Below are positions 9,064 through 18,505 of a stretch of 59,841 nucleotides of DNA, in pieces. The notes beneath the pieces are model-generated. The model ran no database searches, was not told the DNA's origin, and was given only the letters and a program-made list of their open reading frames with translations. The stretch comes from SZUA-36 sp964650905 (GTDB lineage: Bacteria > Pseudomonadota > Gammaproteobacteria > Xanthomonadales > SZUA-36). Positions within the stretch are counted from its first letter, which is position 1; every line of letters starts with the position of its first letter. Location: contig CAZYVH010000008.1 in NCBI GenBank assembly GCA_964650905.1, positions 1 to 59,841 on the forward strand, written 5' to 3'. The translations under genes were made by a program, and so were the position numbers.

Positions 9064-9897
9064 ATGAAAACCTATCTGCAACTATTGCGAGATATTCTGG
9101 ATAAGGGCAGCCGTGTAGAGGACCGGACCGGGACCGGCACCATCAGTCTGTTCGGCTACCAGATGCGTTTTGACCTGGCGCTTGGTTTTCCCTGTGTAAC
9201 CACCAAGAAATTGCACCTGCGATCTATCGTGCACGAGTTGCTGTGGTTTTTAAGAGGTGATACCAATATTGCTTTTCTGAATGACAATGGTGTTTCGATC
9301 TGGGATGAGTGGGCCGATGAAAACGGCAACCTCGGGCCGATTTACGGGGCCCAGTGGCGTAGCTGGCCAACGGCTGACGGTCACAACATCGACCAGCTTG
9401 GCCTGTTACTTGATGACCTGCGGGAACGACCGCATTCCCGCCGGCACATTGTGTCTGCCTGGAACCCGGCGGTCTTGCCGGACGAATCCCGTAGTCCACA
9501 GGACAATGCCCGCGACGGTTTACAGGCGTTACCCCCCTGTCATACCCTGTTTCAGTTCCACATCGCGGGTGACAAACTGAGTTGCCAGTTGTACCAGCGC
9601 AGTGCCGATGCGTTTCTTGGTGTACCGTTCAATATCGCTTCTTACGCTTTACTGACCATGATGATCGCCCAGGTTGTCGGTCTCAAACCTGGTGATTTTG
9701 TGCATACGATGGGTGATGCGCATATCTATTTGAATCACCTCGAACAAGTTGCAACACAACTGTCCCGCACAGTATTCCCGCTACCGGTTATGTACATCAA
9801 CCCACAAAGAAAAGATCTGTTTGAATTTGTCTATGAAGATTTTGAACTGCACAATTACCAACACCACCCGCTCATCAGGGCACCCATCGCAATTTAA
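9064..9897 (+). CDS. thyA: Thymidylate synthase
   Basis: A 277-residue ThyA, which methylates dUMP to dTMP with methylenetetrahydrofolate. The catalytic cysteine is Cys159 in LPPCHTLFQF. Other conserved motifs are DRTGTGT, LLWFLRGDTN, QLYQRSAD and GDAHIYLNH. It is about 13 residues longer than the 264-residue E. coli enzyme. The extra length lies just before the catalytic loop (around PDESRSPQDNARDG), an insertion seen in some ThyA proteins. It sits between lgt and folA, which recycles the dihydrofolate it produces. Confidence 0.97.
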   Translation: MKTYLQLLRDILDKGSRVEDRTGTGTISLFGYQMRFDLALGFPCVTTKKLHLRSIVHELLWFLRGDTNIAFLNDNGVSIWDEWADENGNLGPIYGAQWRSWPTADGHNIDQLGLLLDDLRERPHSRRHIVSAWNPAVLPDESRSPQDNARDGLQALPPCHTLFQFHIAGDKLSCQLYQRSADAFLGVPFNIASYALLTMMIAQVVGLKPGDFVHTMGDAHIYLNHLEQVATQLSRTVFPLPVMYINPQRKDLFEFVYEDFELHNYQHHPLIRAPIAI

Positions 9898-9902
9898 TCA
9901 TC

Positions 9903-10415
9903 GTGAAATCATCACAACTGAAACAAAAAAAACTTACATTGGTTGCCGCGATGGGTACCAACCGCGCGATAGGTCTTAAAGGTCGTATGCCGTGGCATTT
10001 GCCCGCCGAATTACAGCATTTTAAAGATACGACCATGGGCAAAGCGTTGTTGATGGGTCGCAAAACCTGGCAGGCCATTGGCAGGCCATTACCGGGGCGG
10101 CAAAACATCGTCATCTCCCGGAATCCCACTTTTCAGGTGTCGGGTGCTGATGTGTGCACCACACTGGAAGCCGCTATTGAGGTGGCGCGAGGGGACGAAA
10201 TCATGGTAATCGGCGGTGGTCAGTTATATACGCTGGCGCTACCACTGGCGCAACGTATGATCCTGACCTTGATTGATATCTCGCCCGCGGCCGATACATG
10301 GTTCCCGCAGTGGCACGAGCACGAATGGCGGCAGGTTAATGAGCAGGTTTTTCGGGCCGAGGGTGGGCAGGACCATGCCTACCGGATCGTCACACTCGAG
10401 AGAACCCTGGCATAG
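9903..10415 (+). CDS. folA: Dihydrofolate reductase
   Basis: A 170-residue DHFR that reduces dihydrofolate to tetrahydrofolate with NADPH. It shows the N-terminal LVAAMGTNRAIGLKGRMPWHLPAEL, in which the active-site acidic residue is glutamate rather than the aspartate of E. coli. It also has GRKTWQAIGRPLPGR for cofactor binding and the double-glycine motif MVIGGGQLY. The start is a GTG five bases after the thyA stop. The gene converges on the GNAT-like gene with only five bases between the stops. Confidence 0.96.
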   Translation: MKSSQLKQKKLTLVAAMGTNRAIGLKGRMPWHLPAELQHFKDTTMGKALLMGRKTWQAIGRPLPGRQNIVISRNPTFQVSGADVCTTLEAAIEVARGDEIMVIGGGQLYTLALPLAQRMILTLIDISPAADTWFPQWHEHEWRQVNEQVFRAEGGQDHAYRIVTLERTLA

Positions 10416-10420
10416 GCAGC

Positions 10421-11569
10421 TTAATCAAGCTCTTTTTCGTACATCCGGTAGCGTTTGGTTATTTCACCGCCGACACTCTCGATAATGTTCCGCACACCTT
10501 TGTTTTGTTCCAGAATCCATGACATCTCGACCTGTTGCAGATCTCTTTTCGCACCCGCCTGCATGACGGCATTGATGACCATGTAAGCCAGCGCAGGGCC
10601 AAAACGCGTATTTTGATGTTTCTGCCTGACACCCATCAGGGCGACTCTGGCTGATTTTGGAAAACGTACTTTCAGACGCCACGCGAGCTTTGCCCAACCG
10701 AACGGCAGCAGATGGCCATTCAGGTCTGCTATGGCTTCATTGATATTGGGAATCAGCACGATAAAGGCCGCCGCCTCGCCATCCAGATCGGCAATCTGAA
10801 TGAATTCAGAAGGCATGATCATCAGTAGCTCCTTGCCCACCGCTGTAAACTCCTCGCGTGTGAACGGCAAGAAATTCCAGTTGTTGCGCCACGCGTCGTT
10901 GAAAATATCCCGCATGGTCTCGAGCTCAGCCGCAAAATTTTCACGTCTGAGGGGCCTGATCCCGGCGCGTCCGGCACTGCGATCGATCAGGGCCTGCATG
11001 ACCCTGGGAACACGCAGGGTTTCCGAGTTCAGCTCATAGGCGAGCATGTCCTGTACAGGTTCAAGGCCACAACGCTCCAGGGCCGGACCGTAATAGGATG
11101 GTGAATGTCCCATCATGACGTACGGTGGTGTGTCGAACCCTTCCACCAGGATACCGACTTCCTGGTTAACGCCAAGGTTAAAAGGCCCGCTCATACGCTG
11201 CATGCCCTGATCCCGCAGCCAGTTCCCTGCAACCTCAATAAGGGCCCTGAAAACCTCGTCGTCATCAGGCGCCTCTATCAGACCAAAAAAGCCGGTTTTG
11301 CTGGCGTAGGTTTGCTGGTGCAGCTCATCTACCTGGGCAGAAACGCGACCGATTGCCTTGCCTTCACGAACCGCTAACCAGGCCCGCCAGCGGGCGTGCT
11401 GAAAGAAAGGGTTTTTGCTGGAGAGTGCTTCTTTGCGTTCAATCAACAGGGGTGCGACCCAGTTCTGGTCGTTCCGGTAAATCTCCCAGGGCACCCGGAT
11501 AAAGGTATCCAGCGTCTTTTTATCGCTCACTTCCCTGATTTCCAGGGTGCTTTCAGATTGACCTTGCAT
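10421..11569 (-). CDS. GNAT-like acyltransferase-fold protein of unknown function
   Basis: A 382-residue soluble protein. The N-terminal part (TFIRVPWEIYRNDQNWVAPL, then WLAVREGKAIGRVSAQVDE) and the mid region EAAAFIVLIPNINEAIADLNG resemble a divergent tandem GNAT arrangement. The segment GPFNLGVNQEVGILVEGFDTPP is characteristic of this uncharacterised family. Substrate and reaction are unknown. It lies 18 bases downstream of the glycosyltransferase gene on the same strand, so the two are probably co-transcribed and may modify the same surface product; that link is inferred only. Confidence 0.6.
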   Translation of the reverse strand: MQGQSESTLEIREVSDKKTLDTFIRVPWEIYRNDQNWVAPLLIERKEALSSKNPFFQHARWRAWLAVREGKAIGRVSAQVDELHQQTYASKTGFFGLIEAPDDDEVFRALIEVAGNWLRDQGMQRMSGPFNLGVNQEVGILVEGFDTPPYVMMGHSPSYYGPALERCGLEPVQDMLAYELNSETLRVPRVMQALIDRSAGRAGIRPLRRENFAAELETMRDIFNDAWRNNWNFLPFTREEFTAVGKELLMIMPSEFIQIADLDGEAAAFIVLIPNINEAIADLNGHLLPFGWAKLAWRLKVRFPKSARVALMGVRQKHQNTRFGPALAYMVINAVMQAGAKRDLQQVEMSWILEQNKGVRNIIESVGGEITKRYRMYEKELD

Positions 11570-11587
11570 GATAAGAATCCATCACTT

Positions 11588-14005
11588 TTAGCCTGTATTA
11601 ATTGCAGAATATACTTTGAGATAGCGCCCGGTAATAGTCTTCCAGTCGAGGCCGTTTGCAAACTCCTGTGCGGCTGCCGACAGTCGCTTTCGAACTTCAC
11701 GGGAGTCAGCCAATTGCAGGATTTTACCCACCATACTGACCCAGTCATCGCAGATGATAGCCTGTTTGCCGTTGATAACTGGAATACCTTCTATACCCTT
11801 GGAGGTGCTGATGACCGGCAGGCCTGCCGCAAAACAATCGATTATTTTCATGCGTGTGCCACCGCCTTCACGTAGCGGGATGACGGCCAAGTCGCAAGCC
11901 TTCAGCCAGGGTCCTACCTCAGCAACGCTGCCGGCAAAATGGATATGGTCGTGCAGTTTCCGGGCAGGTGGATCCCGCCCAATTGCAATCACATGAAACG
12001 CCGGCCCCGCATTTTGCAGTTGTGGCAGCAGGATATCTGCAAATACCTGCAGGGCTTCCCGGTTGGGTGGATACGAAAAAGTCCCGTGGAAGGCCAACAG
12101 CACGGCGTCATCCGGCAGGGCGTATTTTTCCCTGAGATCATCCCTGGCTGGCAATTTGAAGGGATCGGGGTCATATCCGTGTGGAATGGTATTGAGCAAT
12201 TGCGGTTTGACGCCATCATCGACTAATTGCTGGCGATCGTTGTCTGACACACAGATGACTGCATCAGAACGGTTGCACAGGTCGATCTCGATCGCCTGCA
12301 GGTTGCAAAACTGTTTCTCGGTGAGTTGTGCCACCTGTTTCTTGAGACGCTTGTATTCCACATTGTGCTCTACCAGCACGACCCGGGCTTTGAGTATTTC
12401 GCGGGCTTCGATGCAGGGTTTTGCGTAAGCCGGGAACTCGGCCTGCAAAATGCCCGGGTTGAGCTTCTTAGCAGCATACAGGCAATGCCAAAAAAAACTG
12501 TTATCGGTCAGTGGCAGGTATAAGAAACTGTTGCTCTCGGGCAGGTCTTTGCTCAGGTGTATCAACTGGCCAAGTGTGCGCGGCAGACTCAGCAGGCGCA
12601 GCCAGAGCGGTAATTTTTGACGCTGTTCGTGGCCATTTGTGAACCGCCACCAGTAGCGCCGGTCTTCGCTGACGATACCCACCTCGCGACCCTGTCTTGA
12701 CAATGCACGCGCGGTTTCGACAATCTTGACAGCGGCCCCGTGGTCAGCGGGGAACAGGTCGCTGCGGGTGACGATCAGAATGTCTTTGCCTGCTTGTGCG
12801 CGGATGAGCCTGCTCAGCAGGATGCGTCTGAGCAACCGCAGCTGGCGTAACAACCGTTGAGGCCAGGCAGGTTTGCCAAGCACCACCGTTGCGGGTTGCC
12901 GGTCCAGGTGTGGCAGGCGGGGTGCTTTTGCAGGTGATTCCAGCCAATCGAGCAGTGGCTGTGCAATACGATCCGGGTCCAGTGCTTCTTGGACCAGTTG
13001 TTGGGTGTTTTCCGAGCGCTTCTGCCATTCGTCCGGTGTGCTCATGATCCGGGGCAAAAGCACGGCCAGATCATCGGCAGTGTTGATCGTCCAGCCGGCA
13101 TTGTACTGTTTGACCAAACTGGCAATCGGCAGGTAATCATTACAGATCAGTGGCAGGCCGTGGCGTAGAAACTCCAGCGAACGGTAAGACTGGCTGAATT
13201 TCCGTTCAATATTGGGCTCAGCGACCTCAAGACCGATATGGGCGGAATCCAGTAAAAACCGACTGAAATGGGCATAAGACACCAACTCACGTGTCTGAAA
13301 ACGCTGTGCTGGGGTTTGCGACGTCGCATCATCGTGCCAGCGGTAGGGCCCACCGAACAGCACCAGGTGCGGTGCGTCGGTGGGAGATGCTTCTTTCATG
13401 GTTTCGAGGGTCTGCCAATAGTCGTCTGATTTGCGCCACGGCCAGCTCACACCGCCGCTCACCAGAGTCCAGCCATCGATGCGGGGATCGGAGCAGGGCA
13501 GACCGGCAGTTTCCGCCGCCAGCGGCAATATGCGTATCGGCTCGTTGCCACGCAGGTCGATACCCCCTTGTAGTAACGAGAACCACAAAAGGTCGCGTTG
13601 TGCCTCATTTCCGGTCAGCAACAGGTCACATTTTGCCAGGTTTGCATGTAAACGTTGCAACTGGGCGGCGACATGTTCAGGCCGCTCATAGAGCTCTTCA
13701 AGCGGTCTGGGTGCAACAAAATCAACGATGACCGGTTGGGGTAAATCAAATGGCAGTAATTCAAGCAACTCCCAATATGACACCAGTAAGATATCGGGTT
13801 GCAGCTTGATGATACGAGCATGCAGTTGATCACGGCTGGCAAAAGCATTTGCGTGTGAACGGTTCTTTATATCCAACCATATTTGGCGGACCTGGTGGCC
13901 GGACCGGCCCAATGCACCGCTAAGCTGTGCACTGCGAATGGCATTGCCGGTGGCGATGGCATCAGGTGTTAACGGTGGTTCCTGGGCTATCAGAAGTATC
14001 TGCAT
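11588..14005 (-). CDS. Large glycosyltransferase with two GT-B domains
   Basis: An 805-residue cytosolic protein with two glycosyltransferase-like halves. The N-terminal half (residues about 1-370) begins MQILLIAQEPPLTPDAIATG, typical of a GT4-like Rossmann start. It ends with a UDP-sugar-binding-like region (SYRSLEFLRHGLPLICND). The C-terminal half (about 400-805) is a clear GT4 domain, with DLFPADHGAAVKIVETARAL, VLVEHNVEYKRL, LLAFHGTFSYPPN and the REGGGTRMKI / FAAGLPVISTSKG nucleotide-binding region. It probably builds a surface polysaccharide; donor and acceptor are unknown. The fusion of two GT-B domains is its notable property. Confidence 0.75.
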   Translation of the reverse strand: MQILLIAQEPPLTPDAIATGNAIRSAQLSGALGRSGHQVRQIWLDIKNRSHANAFASRDQLHARIIKLQPDILLVSYWELLELLPFDLPQPVIVDFVAPRPLEELYERPEHVAAQLQRLHANLAKCDLLLTGNEAQRDLLWFSLLQGGIDLRGNEPIRILPLAAETAGLPCSDPRIDGWTLVSGGVSWPWRKSDDYWQTLETMKEASPTDAPHLVLFGGPYRWHDDATSQTPAQRFQTRELVSYAHFSRFLLDSAHIGLEVAEPNIERKFSQSYRSLEFLRHGLPLICNDYLPIASLVKQYNAGWTINTADDLAVLLPRIMSTPDEWQKRSENTQQLVQEALDPDRIAQPLLDWLESPAKAPRLPHLDRQPATVVLGKPAWPQRLLRQLRLLRRILLSRLIRAQAGKDILIVTRSDLFPADHGAAVKIVETARALSRQGREVGIVSEDRRYWWRFTNGHEQRQKLPLWLRLLSLPRTLGQLIHLSKDLPESNSFLYLPLTDNSFFWHCLYAAKKLNPGILQAEFPAYAKPCIEAREILKARVVLVEHNVEYKRLKKQVAQLTEKQFCNLQAIEIDLCNRSDAVICVSDNDRQQLVDDGVKPQLLNTIPHGYDPDPFKLPARDDLREKYALPDDAVLLAFHGTFSYPPNREALQVFADILLPQLQNAGPAFHVIAIGRDPPARKLHDHIHFAGSVAEVGPWLKACDLAVIPLREGGGTRMKIIDCFAAGLPVISTSKGIEGIPVINGKQAIICDDWVSMVGKILQLADSREVRKRLSAAAQEFANGLDWKTITGRYLKVYSAINTG

Positions 14006-14224
14006 GGGGTAATCAGGCTATGGACTATCAGGTAAGCAAATGCATTATGGTAACAATACAACATTTTACTCAACGGGCTCCTGACGTGCCCAGGCTCAAG
14101 CCGCGTGGTTTAAGACGGTGTTGAAAACCACCGGCTCAGAGCCACAATAGAGGAGGACAGGTCGTGTAGAAGTTTAACGCAGAAAATGTTCTGTTTGAAA
14201 CGGTATCTACATTGGACAAAGCCT

Positions 14225-14503
14225 TCAGTCTGGCTGTTTTAATGCCCTGCGTATTTTTTCAACGATTTCTTTGAGTTTCAGGTCCTGTGGCAGCGAACGG
14301 CCCAGCAACCAATCCAGCAGTTGGGTATCCTCGCAATCCAACAACTGCTCCAGGCCTGCGATCAGGGCTTCATCACAGCTCGCAGGGTGGTGGTCAAAAT
14401 AGCGCTCCAGCAGATCATCCAGTTCCTTCATGCCACGACGCCCACGCCAGCGCAGACGGCCCATCCTGGCGTTCAGTGAAGTCACGGAAGATTCACGTAT
14501 CAA
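14225..14503 (-). CDS. sdhE: FAD assembly factor SdhE
   Basis: A small protein of 79-92 residues that promotes covalent attachment of FAD to SdhA. The defining motif RRGMKELD (RGxxE) is present, followed by DCEDTQLLDWLLG, which is shared with E. coli SdhE. It follows sdhB by six bases at the end of the sdh operon. The start is uncertain. TTG at 14503 gives 92 residues, GTG at 14485 gives 86 and ATG at 14464 gives 79. Eighty-eight residues is the E. coli length, and none of the three has a strong ribosome-binding site. Confidence 0.9.
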   Translation of the reverse strand: MIRESSVTSLNARMGRLRWRGRRGMKELDDLLERYFDHHPASCDEALIAGLEQLLDCEDTQLLDWLLGRSLPQDLKLKEIVEKIRRALKQPD

Positions 14504-14509
14504 GGCAGG

Positions 14510-15295
14510 TCAAATCTCGCGTTCCAGCAGCATTTTCTTGATTTCAACGATAGATCTGGCCGGATTCAAACCCTTTGGACAGACTCGTGTGCAATTTAAT
14601 ATGGTGTCGCAGCGGAACAAGCGGTAAGCGTCGTCCAGTTGGTCGAGTCTTTCACCGGCAAATTCATCGCGGCTGTCAGCCAGCCAGCGGTAGGCCTGCA
14701 GCAATATGGCGGGGCCCAGGTAGCGTTCACCGTTCCACCAGTAACTGGGGCACGACGTTGAACAGCAGGCACAGAGGATACATTCGTAGAGACCATCCAG
14801 TTTTTTGCGGTCTTCGGGCGACTGTAAGCGTTCCTTGTCAGGTGGGGGTGGAGACTGGGTTTCGATCCAGGGTTTGATGGAGGCGTACTGGGCATAAAAA
14901 TGGGTCATGTCCGGTACCAGGTCCTTGACCACCGGCATATGCGGCAAAGGGTAAATGTCCACATCTCCCGCCGGCAAGTCACTCATGTTGAGGGTGCAGG
15001 CAAGCGTGTTGGTGCCGTTAATGTTCATGGCGCAGGAACCACAAATTCCTTCCCGGCAGGAACGCCGGAATGTCAGGGACTGATCGATTTCATCCTTGAT
15101 CTTGATCAGTGCGTGCAGCAGCATCGGACCACAGTCGTCCATGTCTACCGTATAACTGTCGACCCTTGGTTGCTCGGTATTATCCGGATCCCAGCGGTAA
15201 ATGTTGAATTTGCGAACATTGCCACTGCCCTCTGTCGCCGCCCAGTTCTTACCTTTGACGACACGGGAATTCAATGGAAGCGAAAATTTTATCAT
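14510..15295 (-). CDS. sdhB: Succinate dehydrogenase iron-sulfur subunit
   Basis: A 261-residue SdhB that carries electrons from FAD in SdhA to ubiquinone. The [2Fe-2S] ligands are in CREGICGSCAMNINGTNTLAC. The [4Fe-4S] and [3Fe-4S] ligands are in CILCACCSTSCPSYWW and CDTILNCTRVCPKGLNP. The quinone-site tryptophan after CPSYWW fits the family. About 20 extra N-terminal residues precede the usual start (KFNIYRWDPD). Gene order is sdhC-D-A-B-E. Confidence 0.96.
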   Translation of the reverse strand: MIKFSLPLNSRVVKGKNWAATEGSGNVRKFNIYRWDPDNTEQPRVDSYTVDMDDCGPMLLHALIKIKDEIDQSLTFRRSCREGICGSCAMNINGTNTLACTLNMSDLPAGDVDIYPLPHMPVVKDLVPDMTHFYAQYASIKPWIETQSPPPPDKERLQSPEDRKKLDGLYECILCACCSTSCPSYWWNGERYLGPAILLQAYRWLADSRDEFAGERLDQLDDAYRLFRCDTILNCTRVCPKGLNPARSIVEIKKMLLEREI

Positions 15296-15315
15296 TTGAG
15301 TTTCTTGCCTGTTGA

Positions 15316-17109
15316 TTAATAAACGCGTTTTTTGGGTTCGATGTAGTCGATTTCATCACTGAGCGTGTACGTATGCACCGGCCGGTAATCCAGTTTCGGT
15401 GAAGTGCCCGCTTCTCCCTGCCACGACAGTGTGTGTTTCATCCACTGCGCATCGTCACGTTCGCTGTAGTCTTCACGGGCGTGTGCGCCACGGCTTTCCT
15501 TGCGGTTGGCCGCGCTGGTGATCAGCGCACTGGCACAGGTCAGCAGGTTCTCCAACTCCAGTGCCTCCGCGAGGTCTGAGTTCCAGATCATACCGCGGTC
15601 ACTGAGCGTGATGTTTTTGAAGTCAGCACTGCAAGCATTGATCAGTTGTTCGCCCTCACGCAGGGTTTCTTCGGTGCGGAAGACCGCCGCGTGTTTTTGC
15701 ATATCGCGTTGCATGCGCAGACGCAATTGAGATGTCGTGGTGTCACCGCTGCTATTGCGTACACGGTCAAAATGATCGATGGCAGGGTCCAGCGCACTGG
15801 CCGGCAGGGGCTTGTGCGGCGCACCTGGTTTCATCAGTTCACCGCAACGCAACGCGGCGGCGCGGCCAAACACGACCAGGTCGAGCAAGGAATTACAACC
15901 CAGCCGGTTGGCGCCATGCACGGACACACAGGCTGCTTCACCAATAGACATCAGTCCGGGTGCAACGGCATCCGGGTCATCATTCGTGGGTCGTAGCACC
16001 TCCCCCATGTAGTTGGTCGGTATACCACCCATGCAGTAATGGGCTGTAGGCAGCACCGGGATCGGCGCCTGTGTTACGTCCACGTCGGCAAATATCTTCG
16101 AAGTCTCCGCAATACCCGGCAGACGTTCATTGATGACATCGGCGCCCAGGTGTTCCAGGTGCAGATGGATATGATCCTTCTCGGGGCCCACACCGCGGCC
16201 TTCATTGATTTCGATCGTCATGGCGCGGCTGACGACGTCCCGTGATGCGAGATCCTTGGCATTGGGTGCATAACGCTCCATAAACCGTTCACCATCAGAA
16301 TTGGTCAGGTAGCCACCCTCGCCACGGACCCCCTCGGTGATGAGCATACCCGCACCATACACACCGGTGGGGTGAAACTGCATGAATTCCATGTCCTGCA
16401 AGGGCAGACCGGCACGTGCGATCAGACCGTGACCATCCCCGGTGCAGATATGGGCCGAAGTGCAGGAAAAATAGGTCCGGCCATAACCGCCGGTGGCCAA
16501 TACCACCATGTGCGCCTGGAAGCGGTGCAACTTGCCACTGTTCAGGTCCCAGGCCAGCAGGCCACGGCAAACACCTTCATCGTCCATGATCAGGTCGGTG
16601 GCAAAATATTCGATATAGAACTCGGCCTGGTGTTTCAGTGCCTGCTGATACAGCGTGTGCAGCATCGCATGACCGGTGCGGTCGGCCGCCGCGCAGGCCC
16701 TCGGCACGGGGGTCTTGCCAAAATCGCTCATGTGGCCACCGAACGGGCGCTGGTAAATGCGGCCATCCTCGGTGCGCGAAAAGGGCAGACCAGCGTGTTC
16801 AAGTTCATAAACGGCCTGTGCCGCCTCACGACACATGTATTCAATGGCGTCCTGGTCACCGAGCCAGTCGGAGCCCTTGACGGTATCGTACATATGCCAT
16901 TTCCAGTTGTCTTCGCCGAGGTTCCCCAGCGATGCTGCGATCCCGCCCTGGGCGGCAACAGTATGGCTACGGGTCGGGAATACCTTGCTGATACAGGCGG
17001 TCTTCAGCCCTTGCTCCGCCATACCAAAGGTAGCACGCAGACCCGCGCCACCGGCGCCGAGGACGACGACATCATAGCGGTGTTCGATAATTTCGTACGC
17101 TTGGCTCAT
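15316..17109 (-). CDS. sdhA: Succinate dehydrogenase flavoprotein subunit
   Basis: A 597-residue SdhA that oxidises succinate to fumarate using covalently bound FAD. The dinucleotide-binding motif VVVLGAGGAGLRA is at the N-terminus. The His that takes FAD is in SHTVAAQGG, and substrate-site motifs include QFHPTGVYGAG and HGANRLGCNSLLDLVVFGR. The reading frame continues upstream to 17202. The ATG at 17109 has GGAGG upstream and gives the family N-terminus. It lies between sdhD and sdhB. Confidence 0.97.
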   Translation of the reverse strand: MSQAYEIIEHRYDVVVLGAGGAGLRATFGMAEQGLKTACISKVFPTRSHTVAAQGGIAASLGNLGEDNWKWHMYDTVKGSDWLGDQDAIEYMCREAAQAVYELEHAGLPFSRTEDGRIYQRPFGGHMSDFGKTPVPRACAAADRTGHAMLHTLYQQALKHQAEFYIEYFATDLIMDDEGVCRGLLAWDLNSGKLHRFQAHMVVLATGGYGRTYFSCTSAHICTGDGHGLIARAGLPLQDMEFMQFHPTGVYGAGMLITEGVRGEGGYLTNSDGERFMERYAPNAKDLASRDVVSRAMTIEINEGRGVGPEKDHIHLHLEHLGADVINERLPGIAETSKIFADVDVTQAPIPVLPTAHYCMGGIPTNYMGEVLRPTNDDPDAVAPGLMSIGEAACVSVHGANRLGCNSLLDLVVFGRAAALRCGELMKPGAPHKPLPASALDPAIDHFDRVRNSSGDTTTSQLRLRMQRDMQKHAAVFRTEETLREGEQLINACSADFKNITLSDRGMIWNSDLAEALELENLLTCASALITSAANRKESRGAHAREDYSERDDAQWMKHTLSWQGEAGTSPKLDYRPVHTYTLSDEIDYIEPKKRVY

Positions 17110-17116
17110 TATTCTT

Positions 17117-17497
17117 CTAGCCTCCAAATGCCAGACCCAAAAGGGAAAAAACGCCTGTAAATCCCAGCACAATGGCCGCAAATGACGCAGCGATTCGAGC
17201 ACTCAGTTGCAGCCAGCGCGCCTGGACATAGTCCTCAAAAATGGCCTGCAGACCCAGGTTGGAATGGTACAACGAGATAATCAGGAAAATACTCAGCAAG
17301 ATGCTGCGGTGAGGTGATTGCAACCAGGCGATCACCTCAACGTGGCTTTGCCCCGATATTGAAATGATCGAGACCACGAACCAAACGACCAACGGCACCA
17401 GGCCGATTGCACTCAGACGCTGCATCCACCAATGACCCAGACCATCCTTGGATGAACCGAGCCCGCGTGCGCGTGAAATGGGTGTGCGATATTTCAT
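17117..17497 (-). CDS. sdhD: Succinate dehydrogenase membrane anchor subunit SdhD
   Basis: A 126-residue protein with three hydrophobic helices. The N-terminal RTPISRARGLGSSKDGLGHW leads into WMQRLSAIGLVPLVVWFV, the usual SdhD beginning. The HSNLGLQAIFEDYV segment holds the haem-ligand His and quinone-site Asp/Tyr region. It anchors the complex and shares haem b with SdhC. The ATG at 17497 overlaps the sdhC stop in an ATGA arrangement. The longer open frame to 17533 is not needed. Confidence 0.93.
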   Translation of the reverse strand: MKYRTPISRARGLGSSKDGLGHWWMQRLSAIGLVPLVVWFVVSIISISGQSHVEVIAWLQSPHRSILLSIFLIISLYHSNLGLQAIFEDYVQARWLQLSARIAASFAAIVLGFTGVFSLLGLAFGG

Positions 17498-17892
17498 GCG
17501 CCACCTCCCGGCCAGCCACCGGCCAGGAACCACGCGACCAGTGTAAGTACAATGCTCAGGCCCAGCACAATGACACTGCTGCGATCAATCTGTTCGATTT
17601 CCAGCAGTCTGCCGGTATCCCAGATCAGGTGGCGCACACCGCTGATGGTGTGATAAATAAGTGAAAAAGCCCAGCCGAAGAGCACGAACTGGCCGATAAA
17701 ACCACCGAGAAAATGGCTCATACCGGCATAGGCTTCTGCCGAGTGCGCGGCGCTGGCTATCCAGCCCACCAGCAAAATGGTGCCGGCCGCGAGGGCAATT
17801 CCTGTAATCCGGTGCAGTCCCGAAAGCACCATCGGTAATTCGAGCTTGTAAATCTGTAAATGAGGGGACAGTGGTCGCTCATTCGTAGGCAT
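17494..17892 (-). CDS. sdhC: Succinate dehydrogenase cytochrome b556 subunit
   Basis: A 132-residue membrane subunit with three helices. It contains RPLSPHLQIYKLELPMVLSGLHRITG, the SdhC signature with the quinone-site Ser/Arg, and LIYHTISGVRHLIWDTG with the haem-b-ligand His. It contributes to the ubiquinone site of complex II. It is translationally coupled to sdhD. A small DUF1674 gene lies 119 bases upstream on the same strand. Confidence 0.95.
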   Translation of the reverse strand: MPTNERPLSPHLQIYKLELPMVLSGLHRITGIALAAGTILLVGWIASAAHSAEAYAGMSHFLGGFIGQFVLFGWAFSLIYHTISGVRHLIWDTGRLLEIEQIDRSSVIVLGLSIVLTLVAWFLAGGWPGGGA

Positions 17893-18011
17893 GGAAATAT
17901 CCCTGGGTTAGTGTGAAAAACAATATTGAAAAATCTGCAATGAAGTCTTCATGGCAATCGATGAATCATGCAATTACAGAAAAATAAGACTTTGGATAAT
18001 AGGTTAAGGAA

Positions 18012-18173
18012 TTAAAAATCACTGCAACGGCCTTTATGTTCCCAGTCCCCGAAACGGGTGGGTTCCGGACCTTTGGGGCCGTTGATCTCTTTCGGTGCTG
18101 TTTGATTTTGAGTCGCCGCCGGGTCTGGTGCCGGGGAGCGTCTGGAATCTGATTTTTGTCGCGTGCCGGTCAT
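18012..18173 (-). CDS. DUF1674 / SdhAF4-like small protein
   Basis: A 53-residue protein. Its C-terminus reads GPKGPEPTRFGDWEHKGRCSDF, ending at a TAA at 18014-18012. The PTRFGDWExKGRCxDF tail is the signature of DUF1674, the bacterial relatives of eukaryotic SDH assembly factor 4, which binds flavinylated SdhA. The N-terminal 30 residues are low-complexity and proline/serine-rich, as in the family. It sits directly upstream of sdhC on the same strand and probably begins the operon. The ribosome-binding site is weak. Function is inferred from the family and the location. Confidence 0.85.
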   Translation of the reverse strand: MTGTRQKSDSRRSPAPDPAATQNQTAPKEINGPKGPEPTRFGDWEHKGRCSDF

Positions 18174-18505
18174 AGTTTAGAGTGATTGAAATGTTAGCAA
18201 TTGAGTGCCTTTACCATTGCTGCATATTATCTCGCTGTCGCCCTTCAAGGGCAAGGGAAAACATTCGATTTCTGTGTGTATTTTTGACCTCAAACCGGGG
18301 GCAGTATGGTGGTCTCAAAAGGCTTCCACTACATTGCTGAGCACACAAGGCTCCGCAGGGCACAAAAGGATAAATCACTTTGAATCAGGGGGAGGGGTTG
18401 ACGACTGGCAGACCACAACAGGGACAGGGTCACCGATCTTTGTATATACTGGACGTCCCGGGTTCCCAGCCAACCCAGTCATTCGCAGCAGGAGAAAGCG
18501 TTCAC
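18174..18505. other. Divergent intergenic region sdh / M13 peptidase
   Basis: This region separates the minus-strand sdh operon from the plus-strand peptidase gene and should carry both promoters. I see no additional gene. An in-frame extension of the peptidase frame to 18380 is unlikely to be translated, because the signal peptide and ribosome-binding site are at 18506. Confidence 0.4.
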
